DNA of 64,000 bases from Bordetella genomosp. 9 (GCF_002261425.1 NZ_NEVJ01000003.1:3348001-3412000), one strand, 5' to 3'; counted from the first letter of the stretch, positions 1 through 8,848 are shown. Numbers and translations: made by a program. The notes: a model not told the origin generated them from the sequence alone.

Positions 1-1
1 C

Positions 2-526
2 GACGGCCCGGACGGCGCGGACGGTGAAGGTGGCGGGGGCGGTGGGCGCGGTGGAAACAACGGCACCGGCGCGCGGCACGCTTCCGCCGCCGGCGTCGCC
101 GGCTCCCAGAAATCGCCCGGCCTGCAATCCCTGGACGACCTGCGTGGCATCGCCAGGCTGGACCAGCAGGCCTTGGATCGCCTGCGCTGCTGCGTCACCA
201 TCCTGCCCGCGCGCACCGCGGTCAACGTCAACACCGCGCCGGCCGAAGTGCTGCATGCCCTGATCGGGCCGCTATCGCTGGGCCACGCGATGGCCCTGGT
301 GGCGGACCGCGAACGCGGCCGCTACTTCAACGACGAAGCGGACTTCGTCAACCGGCTCGCGGACCCCGAGATCAAACTGGACGACGACAGCGTGGATATC
401 GGCAGCCAGTGGTTCGGCGTGACCGGCGCCGTGCGCCTGGGCAGCGCCACTGTCGCGATGCGCGCGTTGCTGCGCCGCGATGAAAGCCAATCTACCCACG
501 TCGTCTGGATAAGGGAAGCGAATTGA
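2..526 (+). CDS. gspK: T2SS minor pseudopilin GspK, C-terminal part (5' end outside window)
   Basis: Partial gene, open from the window edge to a TGA at 524-526. GspK is the large minor pseudopilin that caps the type II secretion pseudopilus together with GspI and GspJ in the inner membrane and periplasm. The visible part carries the family hallmark of a helix-hairpin-helix-like segment, TAVNVNTAPAEVLHAL, followed by a second saposin-like stretch. The first ~30 visible residues are an unusual Asp/Gly/Asn-rich low-complexity run before the conserved part. The stop overlaps the TTG start of gspL, so translation is probably coupled. Identity is supported by the motif and by L-M-N-D-E-F following directly. 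Confidence 0.88.
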   Translation, partial: DGPDGADGEGGGGGGRGGNNGTGARHASAAGVAGSQKSPGLQSLDDLRGIARLDQQALDRLRCCVTILPARTAVNVNTAPAEVLHALIGPLSLGHAMALVADRERGRYFNDEADFVNRLADPEIKLDDDSVDIGSQWFGVTGAVRLGSATVAMRALLRRDESQSTHVVWIREAN

Positions 527-1578
527 AGACCGTCCTGCGCCTGGCCCTGCCGCCGCTGCGCGCCCTGAACCCCGACATGCGCGTCGCCTTCGTCCTGCTG
601 GACCGCGAACGCCGCATCCTGCGCGAAGGCGAACTGCCCCTGCGCGAGATCGCCGCCGTCACGCCGGCCGCGCGTGTCGAGGCCGTGCTGCATCCCCTGG
701 ATACCGTCGATACCTTCATCACGTTGCCGCCGCTGCGTGGCGACCGCCTGCAGGCCGCTGCGGTTGCGCAGGTCGAACCGCTGACGTTGTCGTCAACGGA
801 TGACCTGGCCATCGCCTTCGGTCCCCGCGATGACGCGGGCCGCGCGCCCGTCGCCTGGACCGATCGCGCGGTGCTCGTGCGCGGCTGGACCGCGCTGGCC
901 GAAGCGGGTTTCGATGTGGCGGCCCTCTATCCCACCCGTGTCGCGGCCCCCCAGGCCGGGGCCGACGAATCGGCTGGCATCGCGCCGCTGGGCCTGCCCG
1001 CCGATGCGCGCTGGCGGCAGGCATCGCCCGCATGGTCGCTGGCGCTGCCCGAACTGCGGCCCGCGATGCGCGGCGGGCAGCGTTGGCGCGCGCCACTGGC
1101 ATGGGCGGCGGCAGCACTGGCGGTCTGGCTGATCGGACTGAATATCCATGCCGCGCAACTGGCCGGCGAAGGCGCCGCATTGCGGCAAACGATGATCAGC
1201 CGCGTCGCCGATGCATTCCCCGATCTTCCCGTGATCGTCGATCCGCTCAAGCAGGCGCAGCAACGCGTCGACGCCCTGCGCGCCGCGCGCGGCGCCGCCA
1301 GCGATGACGACTTCATGCCGCTCGCGCTCGCCGCGGCCACCCTGCTGCCCGCCGGCACGCTGCAGCTGGCCGCGCTGTCCTACCAGGACGGCCAGCTGAC
1401 CATCGACGTCGACGACAACGGACGCCCGCCGCCGCCCGCCAACGGCGCGCCGCAACGCCAGGCCACCGCGATGGGCCTGGCGCTGGAAGCCACCCGGACC
1501 GGCTGGAAACTGATGCCGGCGCGCCTGGCCGGCGCCCGCACCGACCGCGGGCGCGTCGCACAGGAGCGCCAGCCATGA
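523..1578 (+). CDS. gspL: T2SS inner-membrane platform protein GspL
   Basis: 351-residue bitopic protein of the type II secretion inner-membrane platform. The family has an actin-like cytoplasmic domain that recruits the GspE ATPase and a periplasmic ferredoxin-like domain that pairs with GspM. Here the first ~190 residues are the cytoplasmic part, one hydrophobic helix lies at about 192-212 (LAWAAAALAVWLIGL), and the rest is periplasmic. Start is TTG at 523, overlapping the gspK stop by 3 nt; no better ATG exists near it and the overlap fits coupled expression. It overlaps gspM by ATGA. Sequence is divergent, as is normal for GspL, so the call rests on position and topology as well as sequence. 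Confidence 0.85.
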   Translation: MKTVLRLALPPLRALNPDMRVAFVLLDRERRILREGELPLREIAAVTPAARVEAVLHPLDTVDTFITLPPLRGDRLQAAAVAQVEPLTLSSTDDLAIAFGPRDDAGRAPVAWTDRAVLVRGWTALAEAGFDVAALYPTRVAAPQAGADESAGIAPLGLPADARWRQASPAWSLALPELRPAMRGGQRWRAPLAWAAAALAVWLIGLNIHAAQLAGEGAALRQTMISRVADAFPDLPVIVDPLKQAQQRVDALRAARGAASDDDFMPLALAAATLLPAGTLQLAALSYQDGQLTIDVDDNGRPPPPANGAPQRQATAMGLALEATRTGWKLMPARLAGARTDRGRVAQERQP

Positions 1579-2177
1579 CGGCCCGCATGCGCAACCTGCA
1601 GCGGCCCGCCTTGCCGCCCGCGCTGCTGGCGCGCTGGCTGGCCGCGCGCCAGCATGCGGCGGCGTACTGGACCGGGCTCAGCATGCGCGAGCGCCGCCTG
1701 GTGCGGGGCCTGGGCGGCGTCATCGTCGCGGCGCTGCTGTTCCTGGTGGCGTTGCGGCCCGCCTTGCGCGATATCGCGCAGTGGCAGGACGAACTGCCGC
1801 TGCTGCGCACCCAGGCCGCCGCCATCGACGCGCTGGTGCAGGAAGCCCAGGCCTTGAAGCGCGAGCAAGGCAAGCGCATCGCCGCCAACGACATGGAAGA
1901 CGCGCTGCGCGCCAGCCTGGCGCACGCCGGGCTGGGCACGTCCCCCCAGGTCGGCAAGCTGGAGGACGGCAAGCGCTGGCGCGTCGCCGTCGAAGGCGTG
2001 ACGGCGGCGGCCCTGTTCGACTGGCTGGCGCATGCCCCGGCGCAGCTGCATCTGCGCGTGACGCAGGTCCAGCTGCTGCGGCCGCGCGATTCGCTGGGTC
2101 GGCCGGTGCCCACCCAGGTGTCCGGCACGCTGCTGCTGCGCGATGGGGACGCGCCCGCCAGGGAGGTCCGGCCATGA
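1575..2177 (+). CDS. gspM: T2SS inner-membrane platform protein GspM
   Basis: 200 residues. Short cytoplasmic N-terminus, one membrane helix at about residues 50-65 (VIVAALLFLVALRPAL), a coiled-coil-prone stretch after it (LPLLRTQAAAIDALVQEAQ), then a small periplasmic domain. This is the GspM plan; the protein stabilises GspL and links it to the pseudopilus base. Start ATG overlaps the gspL stop (ATGA) and its own stop overlaps the gspN start (ATGA), so gspK to gspN is a tightly coupled translational block. Confidence 0.85.
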   Translation: MTARMRNLQRPALPPALLARWLAARQHAAAYWTGLSMRERRLVRGLGGVIVAALLFLVALRPALRDIAQWQDELPLLRTQAAAIDALVQEAQALKREQGKRIAANDMEDALRASLAHAGLGTSPQVGKLEDGKRWRVAVEGVTAAALFDWLAHAPAQLHLRVTQVQLLRPRDSLGRPVPTQVSGTLLLRDGDAPAREVRP

Positions 2178-2923
2178 GGGCGCGACGCTGGCTGCTGCCC
2201 GCTGGCGCGGCATGCGTGGCGCTCGTCGCCGCGCTGGCCGTCCTGCCCGCGCGCTGGCTGCTGCGCGCCTTCCCGGCGGACGGGCCCATCAGCGTCGTCG
2301 ATGCCTCGGGCAGCGTGTGGAACGGCCAGGCACAGGTCGCGGTCGGTCCGCCCGGCCTGCGCCGCACCCTGCCCCAGGCCTTCAGCTGGCGCTGGCACTG
2401 GGCCGCCGGCGTCGGCCCCGCCGCGCAGTTCACCCACCCCTGGCTGGCCACACCCGTGGAAGTGGCGCCCGGGCTGCGCGGCATCCGCCTGGGCCAGGGC
2501 CGCCTGAATCTGCCCGCCGATGCGCTGACCGCCATCGGCGCGCCGCTGAACACGCTGGAGCCCGGCGGGCAGCTCGCGCTGGCCTGGCCCGCGATGGACC
2601 TGGGCGCCCTGCCGCCGGGCACGTCGCCGCTGCAGCTGACCTGGACGCAAGCGTCATCGACCCTGGTGCGCGTGCAGCCGCTGGGCGACTACCAGGCATC
2701 GCTGTCCGCGGACCCGCAGGGCCACCTCGACCTGCGCATACGCACCCTGCGCGGCGCCCTGCGCGTCGACGGCCAAGGCCGCGACCAGGCGGGCCGCTGG
2801 CGCTTCGACGGCCAGGCCAGTCCCGCGCCCGACACCGATACCGCCACGCGCGATGCGCTGCAGCCGCTGCTGAGCGCGCTGGGCAACTACCGCAACGGCG
2901 TTTCACAACTGCGATTTCCCTGA
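2174..2923 (+). CDS. gspN: T2SS protein GspN
   Basis: 249 residues. N-terminal signal-anchor helix (residues ~5-28), then a periplasmic domain opening with the recognisable family motif SGSVWNGQA near residue 45. GspN is an accessory T2SS component of uncertain mechanism, present in only some systems. I chose ATG 2174 because it overlaps the gspM stop and places the hydrophobic helix at the N-terminus; the reading frame itself is open much further upstream inside gspM. Confidence 0.8.
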   Translation: MRARRWLLPAGAACVALVAALAVLPARWLLRAFPADGPISVVDASGSVWNGQAQVAVGPPGLRRTLPQAFSWRWHWAAGVGPAAQFTHPWLATPVEVAPGLRGIRLGQGRLNLPADALTAIGAPLNTLEPGGQLALAWPAMDLGALPPGTSPLQLTWTQASSTLVRVQPLGDYQASLSADPQGHLDLRIRTLRGALRVDGQGRDQAGRWRFDGQASPAPDTDTATRDALQPLLSALGNYRNGVSQLRFP

Positions 2924-2938
2924 TTACCGAGCCGCTCG

Positions 2939-5749
2939 ATGAATCCCCCTCATGCCCCCCGCAAGCGCCACGACGCCACCGGTCTCGTCCGCCGCATCCG
3001 CCACGCCGCCGCCCGGCCGCCGCAGCGGCTGGCCCCCGCCGCGCTGGCGATCCTGCTGGCCTTGAGCGGATGTGCAACGCCGGACAAGCCGGCGGCGCCG
3101 CCCCCGGTACCGGACAGTCCCCTGATCAGCGCGGGAGCCAGCCAGCCCGACATGGGCGCCACGCGCACACGGCGCACCGACACGCCGACGGCGCCCGCGC
3201 CGCGCGACCTGGGCCCTCTGCACGTCCGCGTCAAGGTCAACGGCAAGGACGTCGATGGCAATGCCGCCGTCCCCGGCGCCGCGGGCAGCGAGAACACCGA
3301 CCCGGTGCAGCTGAATTTCGTCGATGCCGACCTGCCCAACGTGGTGCGCGCCATGGCGCGCTACACCGGGCGCAACTTCGTGGTCGATCCGCGCGTCAAG
3401 GGACAGCTGACGCTGGTGTCCGAGCGGCCGGTGGACCCCGGCACCGCGTACGACATGCTGCTGGGGGCGCTGCGCATGCAGGGCGTGGCCGTCATCGACG
3501 TCAACGGCGTCAGCCGTGTCGTGCCGGAGGCCGACGCCAAGCTGCAAGGCGTGCCCGTCTCGGAAAGCGGTCAGCCGGCCACCACCGGCGGCCTGGTGAC
3601 GCGCGTCTTCCGTCTGCAGTACGAGAACGCCACCAACCTGCTGCCCGTGCTGCGGCCGATGATCGCGCCCAACAATCCGATCAACGCCTATCCCAACAAC
3701 AACACCCTGGTCGTGACGGACTACGCCGACAACATGGCGCGCATCGCCAAGGTGATCGCCGAGATCGACAATCCGGACTCGCTGTCCGCCGACGTCATCC
3801 CGGTGCGCTACGGCATCGCGTCCGACATCGCGCCGGTGGTCGGCGGGATGCTGGATACGCGCGGCGGCAACGACCCCAGCCAGCAGGTCACCGTGGCGGC
3901 CGATCCGCGCAGCAACAGCGTCCTGGTCCGCGCGTCCAACCCGGCGCGCGCCCAGCTCGCGCGCGACCTGGTGATGCGCCTGGACAACCCGCAAAGCCGG
4001 GCCGGCAATCTGCACGTGGTCTACCTGCGCAACGCGCAGGCGGTGAAGCTGGCGGGCGTGCTGCGCGGCGCGCTGACCGGGCAGTCCGACAATCGTGGCG
4101 GCAGCGCGGCGGCCCCGTCCGGCGGCACGCAGGGCGGCGACTATGGCAGCAATCCTTTCCGCGGCGGCACCTCGGTGATGAATCCGTCGCAATCGACGCA
4201 GACGCAGAACGCGCTGGGCACCGGCGCGAACGGCGCCAACGCATCGCAGCGCTTCGGCCAGAACGGCGACGGCGGCGACCGCGACGCGCAGGGCAACGCG
4301 TTTTCCGTCAACGGTGCGACCATCACCGCCGACCCGACCACCAACACGCTGATCATCTCCGCGCCCGAACCGCTCTACCGCAGCCTGCGCGAAGTCATCG
4401 ACGAGCTGGACCAGCGCCGCGCCCAGGTGCTCGTCGAAAGCCTGATCGTCGAAGTGTCCAGCGACGACGCCGCGCAGTTCGGCATCCAGTGGATGTTCGG
4501 CGGCAACGGTTTCAACGGCAACGGCAGTTCGGTGTTCGGCGGCACCAACCTGAACGGCAGCGGCCTGAATCTCTCGTCCAGCACCGCGACCACGCTGGAC
4601 GCGCTGGGCAGCGGCCTGAACGTGGGGCTGGTCAAGGGCACGGTGGACGCCCTGGGGCACCAGGTCATCAACCTGGGCGTGCTGGCGCGCGCCATGCAGG
4701 GCAGGCAGGGCACCAACATCCTGTCGACGCCCAACCTGCTGACGCTGGACAACGAGCAGGCCAGCATCGTCGTCGGCCAGACCGTGCCCTTCGTGACGGG
4801 CTCCTACGTGACCAACTCCGGCGACGGCTCGGGCAATCCCTTCCAGACCATCGAACGCGAGGACGTCGGCCTGACCCTGAAGCTGCGGCCGCAGATTTCG
4901 GAGGGCGGCACGGTCAAGCTGGACCTGTACCAGGAAGTCAGCAGCATCGACGACACCGCCACCAGTACCGCCGGCATCATCACGCGCAAGCGCGCGCTGG
5001 ATACCAGCGTGCTGGTCGACGATGGCCAGATCATCGTGCTGGGCGGCCTGCTGGAAGATTCCGGCACCGATGGCACGCAATCGGTGCCGATACTCGGCGA
5101 CCTGCCCCTGATCGGTTCGCTGTTCCGCTATACCAACCGGCACCGCACCAAGACCAACCTGATGATCTTCCTGCGTCCGCATATCGTGCGCGGCACCAAC
5201 GACAGCCGCCGCCTGACGATGGACCGCTACGACTACATGCAGCGCGTGCAGGACAACGCGCGAACCCCGCACAGCTGGCCGCTGCCGGACGTCGATTCGC
5301 CGCACCTGCCCACGCTGGGCCCGGACGGCCAGCCGCTCTCGTCGCGGCCGCTCGACCTGCGGCCCAGCAGCGCCGACCAGACCCTGAGCCAGGACCCGCC
5401 TCACACCGTCACCGATACGCGCGTCTACCCGAAGACCCCGCGCCAGCCAGCGCCCGCGACATCCATGGAAGGCCTGCCCGCCGTGGCCAGCCAGCTCGGC
5501 GCCGGCAAGGGCAATGGCGATGCTGGCGGCCAGGCGCTGGTGCTGCAGATCGCCCGCGCCGACTCGCAGGCCCAGGCGCAGCAGATCGTGCAGCGCGTAT
5601 CGAGCACGGGCCTGCAGGCCTACACCCAGGTCGCCCCCGGCGGCTCGGGCGTACTGGTGCGCACCCGCGTCGCGCGCGATCCGGCGACCGCGGGCGCGGC
5701 GGCCGAACTGCTGACCAGGCTGGGCTATCAACCGGAGACCATACGGTAA
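2939..5749 (+). CDS. gspD: T2SS outer-membrane secretin GspD, lipidated, with a C-terminal SPOR-like domain
   Basis: 936 residues, longer than the ~650-760 usual for GspD. A basic N-region (~30 residues) and hydrophobic core end in a lipobox LSGC with Cys at 45, so the secretin itself is probably a lipoprotein and may not need a separate pilotin. N0 domain ~120-200 (VQLNFVDADLPNVVRAM), then N1-N3 ring domains (LVTRVFRLQYENATNLLPVL; VIPVRYGIASDIAPVV; VVYLRNAQAVKLAGVL). N3 contains a Gly/Ser/Asn-rich insertion of ~70 residues. The secretin core starts near LVESLIVEVSSDDAAQFGIQ and ends at LMIFLRPHIVRG. A Pro-rich linker leads to residues ~863-936, which look like a SPOR domain (beta-alpha-beta-beta-alpha-beta), unusual for GspD. 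Gene lies 15 bp after gspN and 19 bp before gspE. Confidence 0.92.
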   Translation: MNPPHAPRKRHDATGLVRRIRHAAARPPQRLAPAALAILLALSGCATPDKPAAPPPVPDSPLISAGASQPDMGATRTRRTDTPTAPAPRDLGPLHVRVKVNGKDVDGNAAVPGAAGSENTDPVQLNFVDADLPNVVRAMARYTGRNFVVDPRVKGQLTLVSERPVDPGTAYDMLLGALRMQGVAVIDVNGVSRVVPEADAKLQGVPVSESGQPATTGGLVTRVFRLQYENATNLLPVLRPMIAPNNPINAYPNNNTLVVTDYADNMARIAKVIAEIDNPDSLSADVIPVRYGIASDIAPVVGGMLDTRGGNDPSQQVTVAADPRSNSVLVRASNPARAQLARDLVMRLDNPQSRAGNLHVVYLRNAQAVKLAGVLRGALTGQSDNRGGSAAAPSGGTQGGDYGSNPFRGGTSVMNPSQSTQTQNALGTGANGANASQRFGQNGDGGDRDAQGNAFSVNGATITADPTTNTLIISAPEPLYRSLREVIDELDQRRAQVLVESLIVEVSSDDAAQFGIQWMFGGNGFNGNGSSVFGGTNLNGSGLNLSSSTATTLDALGSGLNVGLVKGTVDALGHQVINLGVLARAMQGRQGTNILSTPNLLTLDNEQASIVVGQTVPFVTGSYVTNSGDGSGNPFQTIEREDVGLTLKLRPQISEGGTVKLDLYQEVSSIDDTATSTAGIITRKRALDTSVLVDDGQIIVLGGLLEDSGTDGTQSVPILGDLPLIGSLFRYTNRHRTKTNLMIFLRPHIVRGTNDSRRLTMDRYDYMQRVQDNARTPHSWPLPDVDSPHLPTLGPDGQPLSSRPLDLRPSSADQTLSQDPPHTVTDTRVYPKTPRQPAPATSMEGLPAVASQLGAGKGNGDAGGQALVLQIARADSQAQAQQIVQRVSSTGLQAYTQVAPGGSGVLVRTRVARDPATAGAAAELLTRLGYQPETIR

Positions 5750-5768
5750 CGGCCCCGGAGATCACGCG

Positions 5769-7193
5769 ATGACCACCCTGCCCTATGCCTGGGCCCGCGC
5801 ACAGCGCGCCCTGCTGACCATCCGCCCGGAAGGCGCGCAGCTGACGTTCAGCCCGCGCACGCCCGACTGGGCGCGCGCGGAGGCGCGGCGCCATCATCCG
5901 CTGGCGCAGGAACGCGAGATCGCCGACGAGGAACTCGAAACGTTGCTGGCGGCCGCCTACGCCCAGGCCGGCGACGCGGCCAGCGTGGTGGCCGCGTCCG
6001 AAAACGAGATCGACCTGGACCGGTTGATGCAGGACATCCCGGAAATCGAGGACCTGCTCGACACGCAGGACGACGCGCCCGTCATCCGCATGATCAACGC
6101 CCTGTTCACCCAGGCCGCGCGCGACGGCGCCAGCGACATCCACATCGAGGCCTTCGAGACGCATTCGATGGTGCGCTACCGCGTCGATGGCACGCTGCGC
6201 GACGTGGTCAGCCCGCGGCGCGCGCTGCATCACGCGCTGATCTCGCGCATCAAGATCATGGCGCATCTGGACATCGCCGAAAAACGCCTGCCGCAGGATG
6301 GCCGCATTGCCCTGCGGGTCGGCGGGCGGCCCATCGACGTGCGCGTGTCGACGCTGCCCACCGGCCATGGCGAACGTGCGGTGCTGCGCCTGCTGGACAA
6401 GGAAGCCGGCCGCCTGCGCCTGGAAAGCCTGGGCATGGCGCCCGCCGTGCTCGCGCGGCTGGACAGGCTGATCCACCAGCCGCACGGCATCGTGCTGGTC
6501 ACGGGCCCCACCGGCAGCGGCAAGACCACCACCCTGTACGCATCCCTGGCGCGGCTGGATGCCGGCACCACCAATATCCTGACCGTCGAAGACCCCATCG
6601 AATACGACCTGCCCGGCGTCAGCCAGACCCAGGTGAACGCGCGCATCGACCTGAGTTTCGCCACCGCCTTGCGCGCCATCCTGCGGCAGGATCCGGACGT
6701 GGTCATGATCGGTGAAATCCGTGACCTGGAAACCGCGCAGATCGCTGTGCAGGCGTCGCTGACCGGACACCTGGTGCTGGCGACGCTGCACACCAACGAC
6801 GCCGTGTCGGCGATCACGCGCCTGACCGACATGGGCGTCGAGCCCTTCCTGTTGTCATCGTCGCTGCTGGGCGTGCTGGCGCAGCGGCTGGTGCGGCGGC
6901 TGTGCCCGCACTGCAGGCAGACGGCCGAACAGGAGGATGGCCGCCCTGCCTGGCGCGCGGTGGGCTGCGCGGCGTGCGGCCACACCGGATACAGCGGCCG
7001 TACCGGCATCCACGAACTGTTCGTCATCGACGAGGAAATACGCCGCCTGATGCATGACGGCGCCGGCGAGCTCGCCATGCGCCGCGCCGCCGAGGCCGCC
7101 GGCATGCGCACCATGCGGCAGGACGGCCAGCGCTGGGTGGATGGCGGCGAAACCTCCGCCGAGGAAATCCTGCGCGTCACGCGCGACGATTGA
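5769..7193 (+). CDS. gspE: T2SS assembly ATPase GspE
   Basis: 474 residues. Cytoplasmic hexameric ATPase that drives pseudopilus assembly. Walker A GPTGSGKTTT at about 246-255, Asp box near TVEDPIEYDL, Walker B region DPDVVMIGEIRD near 308-319, and His box ATLHTNDA. A zinc-binding four-cysteine element, CPHC then CAAC about 22 residues on, lies at ~378-403; its loop is shorter than in many GspE proteins. Conserved MIRMINALFTQA-type N2 region precedes the core. It follows gspD by 19 bp and its stop lies 5 bp before the chosen gspF start. Placing gspE-gspF at the 3' end, after gspD, is not the commonest operon order. Confidence 0.95.
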   Translation: MTTLPYAWARAQRALLTIRPEGAQLTFSPRTPDWARAEARRHHPLAQEREIADEELETLLAAAYAQAGDAASVVAASENEIDLDRLMQDIPEIEDLLDTQDDAPVIRMINALFTQAARDGASDIHIEAFETHSMVRYRVDGTLRDVVSPRRALHHALISRIKIMAHLDIAEKRLPQDGRIALRVGGRPIDVRVSTLPTGHGERAVLRLLDKEAGRLRLESLGMAPAVLARLDRLIHQPHGIVLVTGPTGSGKTTTLYASLARLDAGTTNILTVEDPIEYDLPGVSQTQVNARIDLSFATALRAILRQDPDVVMIGEIRDLETAQIAVQASLTGHLVLATLHTNDAVSAITRLTDMGVEPFLLSSSLLGVLAQRLVRRLCPHCRQTAEQEDGRPAWRAVGCAACGHTGYSGRTGIHELFVIDEEIRRLMHDGAGELAMRRAAEAAGMRTMRQDGQRWVDGGETSAEEILRVTRDD

Positions 7194-7198
7194 TACCC

Positions 7199-8410
7199 AT
7201 GCCCTCCTACAACTTCGAAGCCGCCGACGCCACGGGCCGCCTGGAGCGCGGCATGATAGATGCCGACTCGCCGCGCGGCGCGCGCAACGCGCTGCGCGCA
7301 CGCGGGCTCACGCCGCTGGACGTGCGCGATGCGTCCGGACGCCATCGCCCGGGCTCCGCGCGTTGGCTGGGCAAGCATCTCAGCGACGTCGAGCTCGCCT
7401 GGTTGACCCGCCAGATCGCCAGCCTGCTGGCGGCCCGCCTGCCGCTGGACGCGGCGCTGACCGCCACGCTGGAGCAGGCCGAAAAGCGCCACGTCGCGCA
7501 GGCGCTGTCCGCCGTGCGCGCCGACGTGCGGGCGGGCCATCGGCTGGCCGACGCGCTGGCGTCGCGGCCGCGCGATTTTCCCGATATCTACCGCGCGCTC
7601 GTGGCGGCCGGCGAGGAATCCGGTGACCTGTCGCTGGTCATGGAACGGCTGGCCACCTACGTGGAACAGCGCAACGCCCTGCGCGGCAAGGTGCTGACGG
7701 CCTTCATCTACCCCGCCATCGTCGCCGTCGTCTCGGTGGGCATCGTCTTCTTCCTGCTCGGATTCGTGGTGCCGCAGGTCATCGGCGCCTTCAACCAGAC
7801 GCATCAGCAGTTGCCGCTGATCACCCGCATCATGGTCGCGATGAGCGACATCGTGCGCGATTGGGGCGCCATCGGCGTAACCGTGGCGGTTGCCGCGTTC
7901 GCCGCATGGCGCTGGAGCCTGCGGGCCGCCCCCGCCCGCCTGCGCTGGCACGCGCGGGTGCTGCGCCTGCCGATGGCCGGCCGCTTCGTGCTGGAGATGA
8001 ACGCCGCGCGCTTCGCGTCCACGCTGGCCATCCTGTCGGGCAGCGGCGTCTCGCTGCTGCGCGCCTTGCAGGCCGCGGCGCAGACGCTGACCAACGACCG
8101 CCTGCGCGCCGCCGTGGCCGACGCCACCGACCGGGTCCGCCAGGGCGCGCCGCTGGCCGCCTCGCTGCAGACGCAGAAAACCTTTCCGCCGCTGCTGGTG
8201 CACCTGATCGGCAGCGGCGAACGCACCGGCGAACTCGCCCCCATGCTGGACCGCGCCGCCGCCACCCTGTCCGCCGACCTGGAAAGGCGCGCCATGGCCA
8301 TGACCGCGCTGCTGGAACCCTTGATGATCCTGATCATGGGCGGCGTGGTGCTGGTCATCGTGCTGGCGGTGATGATGCCCATCATCGAGATCAACCAGAT
8401 GGTGCAATGA
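7199..8410 (+). CDS. gspF: T2SS inner-membrane platform protein GspF
   Basis: 403 residues. Polytopic platform protein with the two repeated T2SSF cytoplasmic domains (about 65-190 and 268-390), each with the G-x-L family signature (VAAGEESGDLSLVMERLA; IGSGERTGELAPMLDRAA), and three membrane helices at ~170-195, ~220-240 and ~370-395. The start is taken as ATG 7199, giving the usual GspF N-terminus MPSYNFEAADATG; a TTG at 7190 in the same frame overlaps the gspE stop and would add MIP. Last gene of the visible T2SS operon. I see no gspC or pseudopilins G-J; they presumably lie upstream of the window. Confidence 0.93.
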   Translation: MPSYNFEAADATGRLERGMIDADSPRGARNALRARGLTPLDVRDASGRHRPGSARWLGKHLSDVELAWLTRQIASLLAARLPLDAALTATLEQAEKRHVAQALSAVRADVRAGHRLADALASRPRDFPDIYRALVAAGEESGDLSLVMERLATYVEQRNALRGKVLTAFIYPAIVAVVSVGIVFFLLGFVVPQVIGAFNQTHQQLPLITRIMVAMSDIVRDWGAIGVTVAVAAFAAWRWSLRAAPARLRWHARVLRLPMAGRFVLEMNAARFASTLAILSGSGVSLLRALQAAAQTLTNDRLRAAVADATDRVRQGAPLAASLQTQKTFPPLLVHLIGSGERTGELAPMLDRAAATLSADLERRAMAMTALLEPLMILIMGGVVLVIVLAVMMPIIEINQMVQ

Positions 8411-8429
8411 CGGCCGGCATGGCCGATGC

Positions 8430-8447
8430 TGAGACGTCCCTGTCTCA
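8430..8447. promoter_or_regulatory. Inverted repeat upstream of the copper-storage-type gene
   Basis: Perfect 6-bp arms TGAGAC and GTCTCA separated by 6 bp, in the 88-bp gap between gspF and the Cys-rich gene. It could be an operator for a metal sensor, but it does not match the CueR or CopY consensus I know, and no promoter is obvious around it. Confidence 0.3.
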
Positions 8448-8498
8448 AATCGCCGGTAGGCGCCCACCGTCCTGCCGACATGGCCAGGAGTCTCCGCA

Positions 8499-8837
8499 AT
8501 GAATCCCATCTCCTCCAGTATGCAGCTTTGCATCGACGAATGTCTGCGCTGCTATCAAACCTGTATCGCCATGGCGATGAACCACTGCCTGGAAGCGGGC
8601 GGCCGCCATGTCGAGCCCGAGCACTTCCGCCTGATGATGGCGTGTGCCGAAATGTGCCGCACGTCCGCGCATTTCATGCTGATCGGCGTGCCCCACCATC
8701 GGCACACCTGCGCCGATTGTGCGACGATCTGCCGCCAATGCGCCGATAGCTGCGACGAGCTGGACGGCATGGACGAGTGCGCGACGATGTGCCGGCGCTG
8801 CGCGGACGCCTGCGAACGGATGGCCGACGGGGCCTGA
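8499..8837 (+). CDS. Four-helix-bundle copper-storage-type protein (Csp/DUF326-like)
   Basis: 112 residues with 16 cysteines arranged as amphipathic-helix motifs C-x3-C-x2-C-x3-C, starting C11, C15, C18, C22, C30 and again HTCADCATICRQCADSC and ECATMCRRCADAC. This is the pattern of copper storage proteins, whose cysteines line the inside of a four-helix bundle and bind many Cu(I) ions. There is no signal or Tat peptide, so it resembles the cytosolic Csp3 type rather than exported Csp1. ATG 8499 has an AGGAG 8 bp upstream. It stands alone after the T2SS operon; no copper exporter or sensor is adjacent. Family call is firm, metal specificity is inference. Confidence 0.85.
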   Translation: MNPISSSMQLCIDECLRCYQTCIAMAMNHCLEAGGRHVEPEHFRLMMACAEMCRTSAHFMLIGVPHHRHTCADCATICRQCADSCDELDGMDECATMCRRCADACERMADGA

Positions 8838-8848
8838 TTCCGCGGTGG

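Noticed and set aside
2924..5731. 935-codon minus-strand frame opposite gspD
   Set aside because: Mirror frame of a high-GC gene; composition is low-complexity Ala/Arg/Val/His and gspD on the other strand has clear domains.
2143..5772. 1209-codon plus-strand frame running through gspN and gspD in another frame
   Set aside because: Arg/Ala/Pro-rich nonsense translation with no domain; overlaps two well-supported genes.
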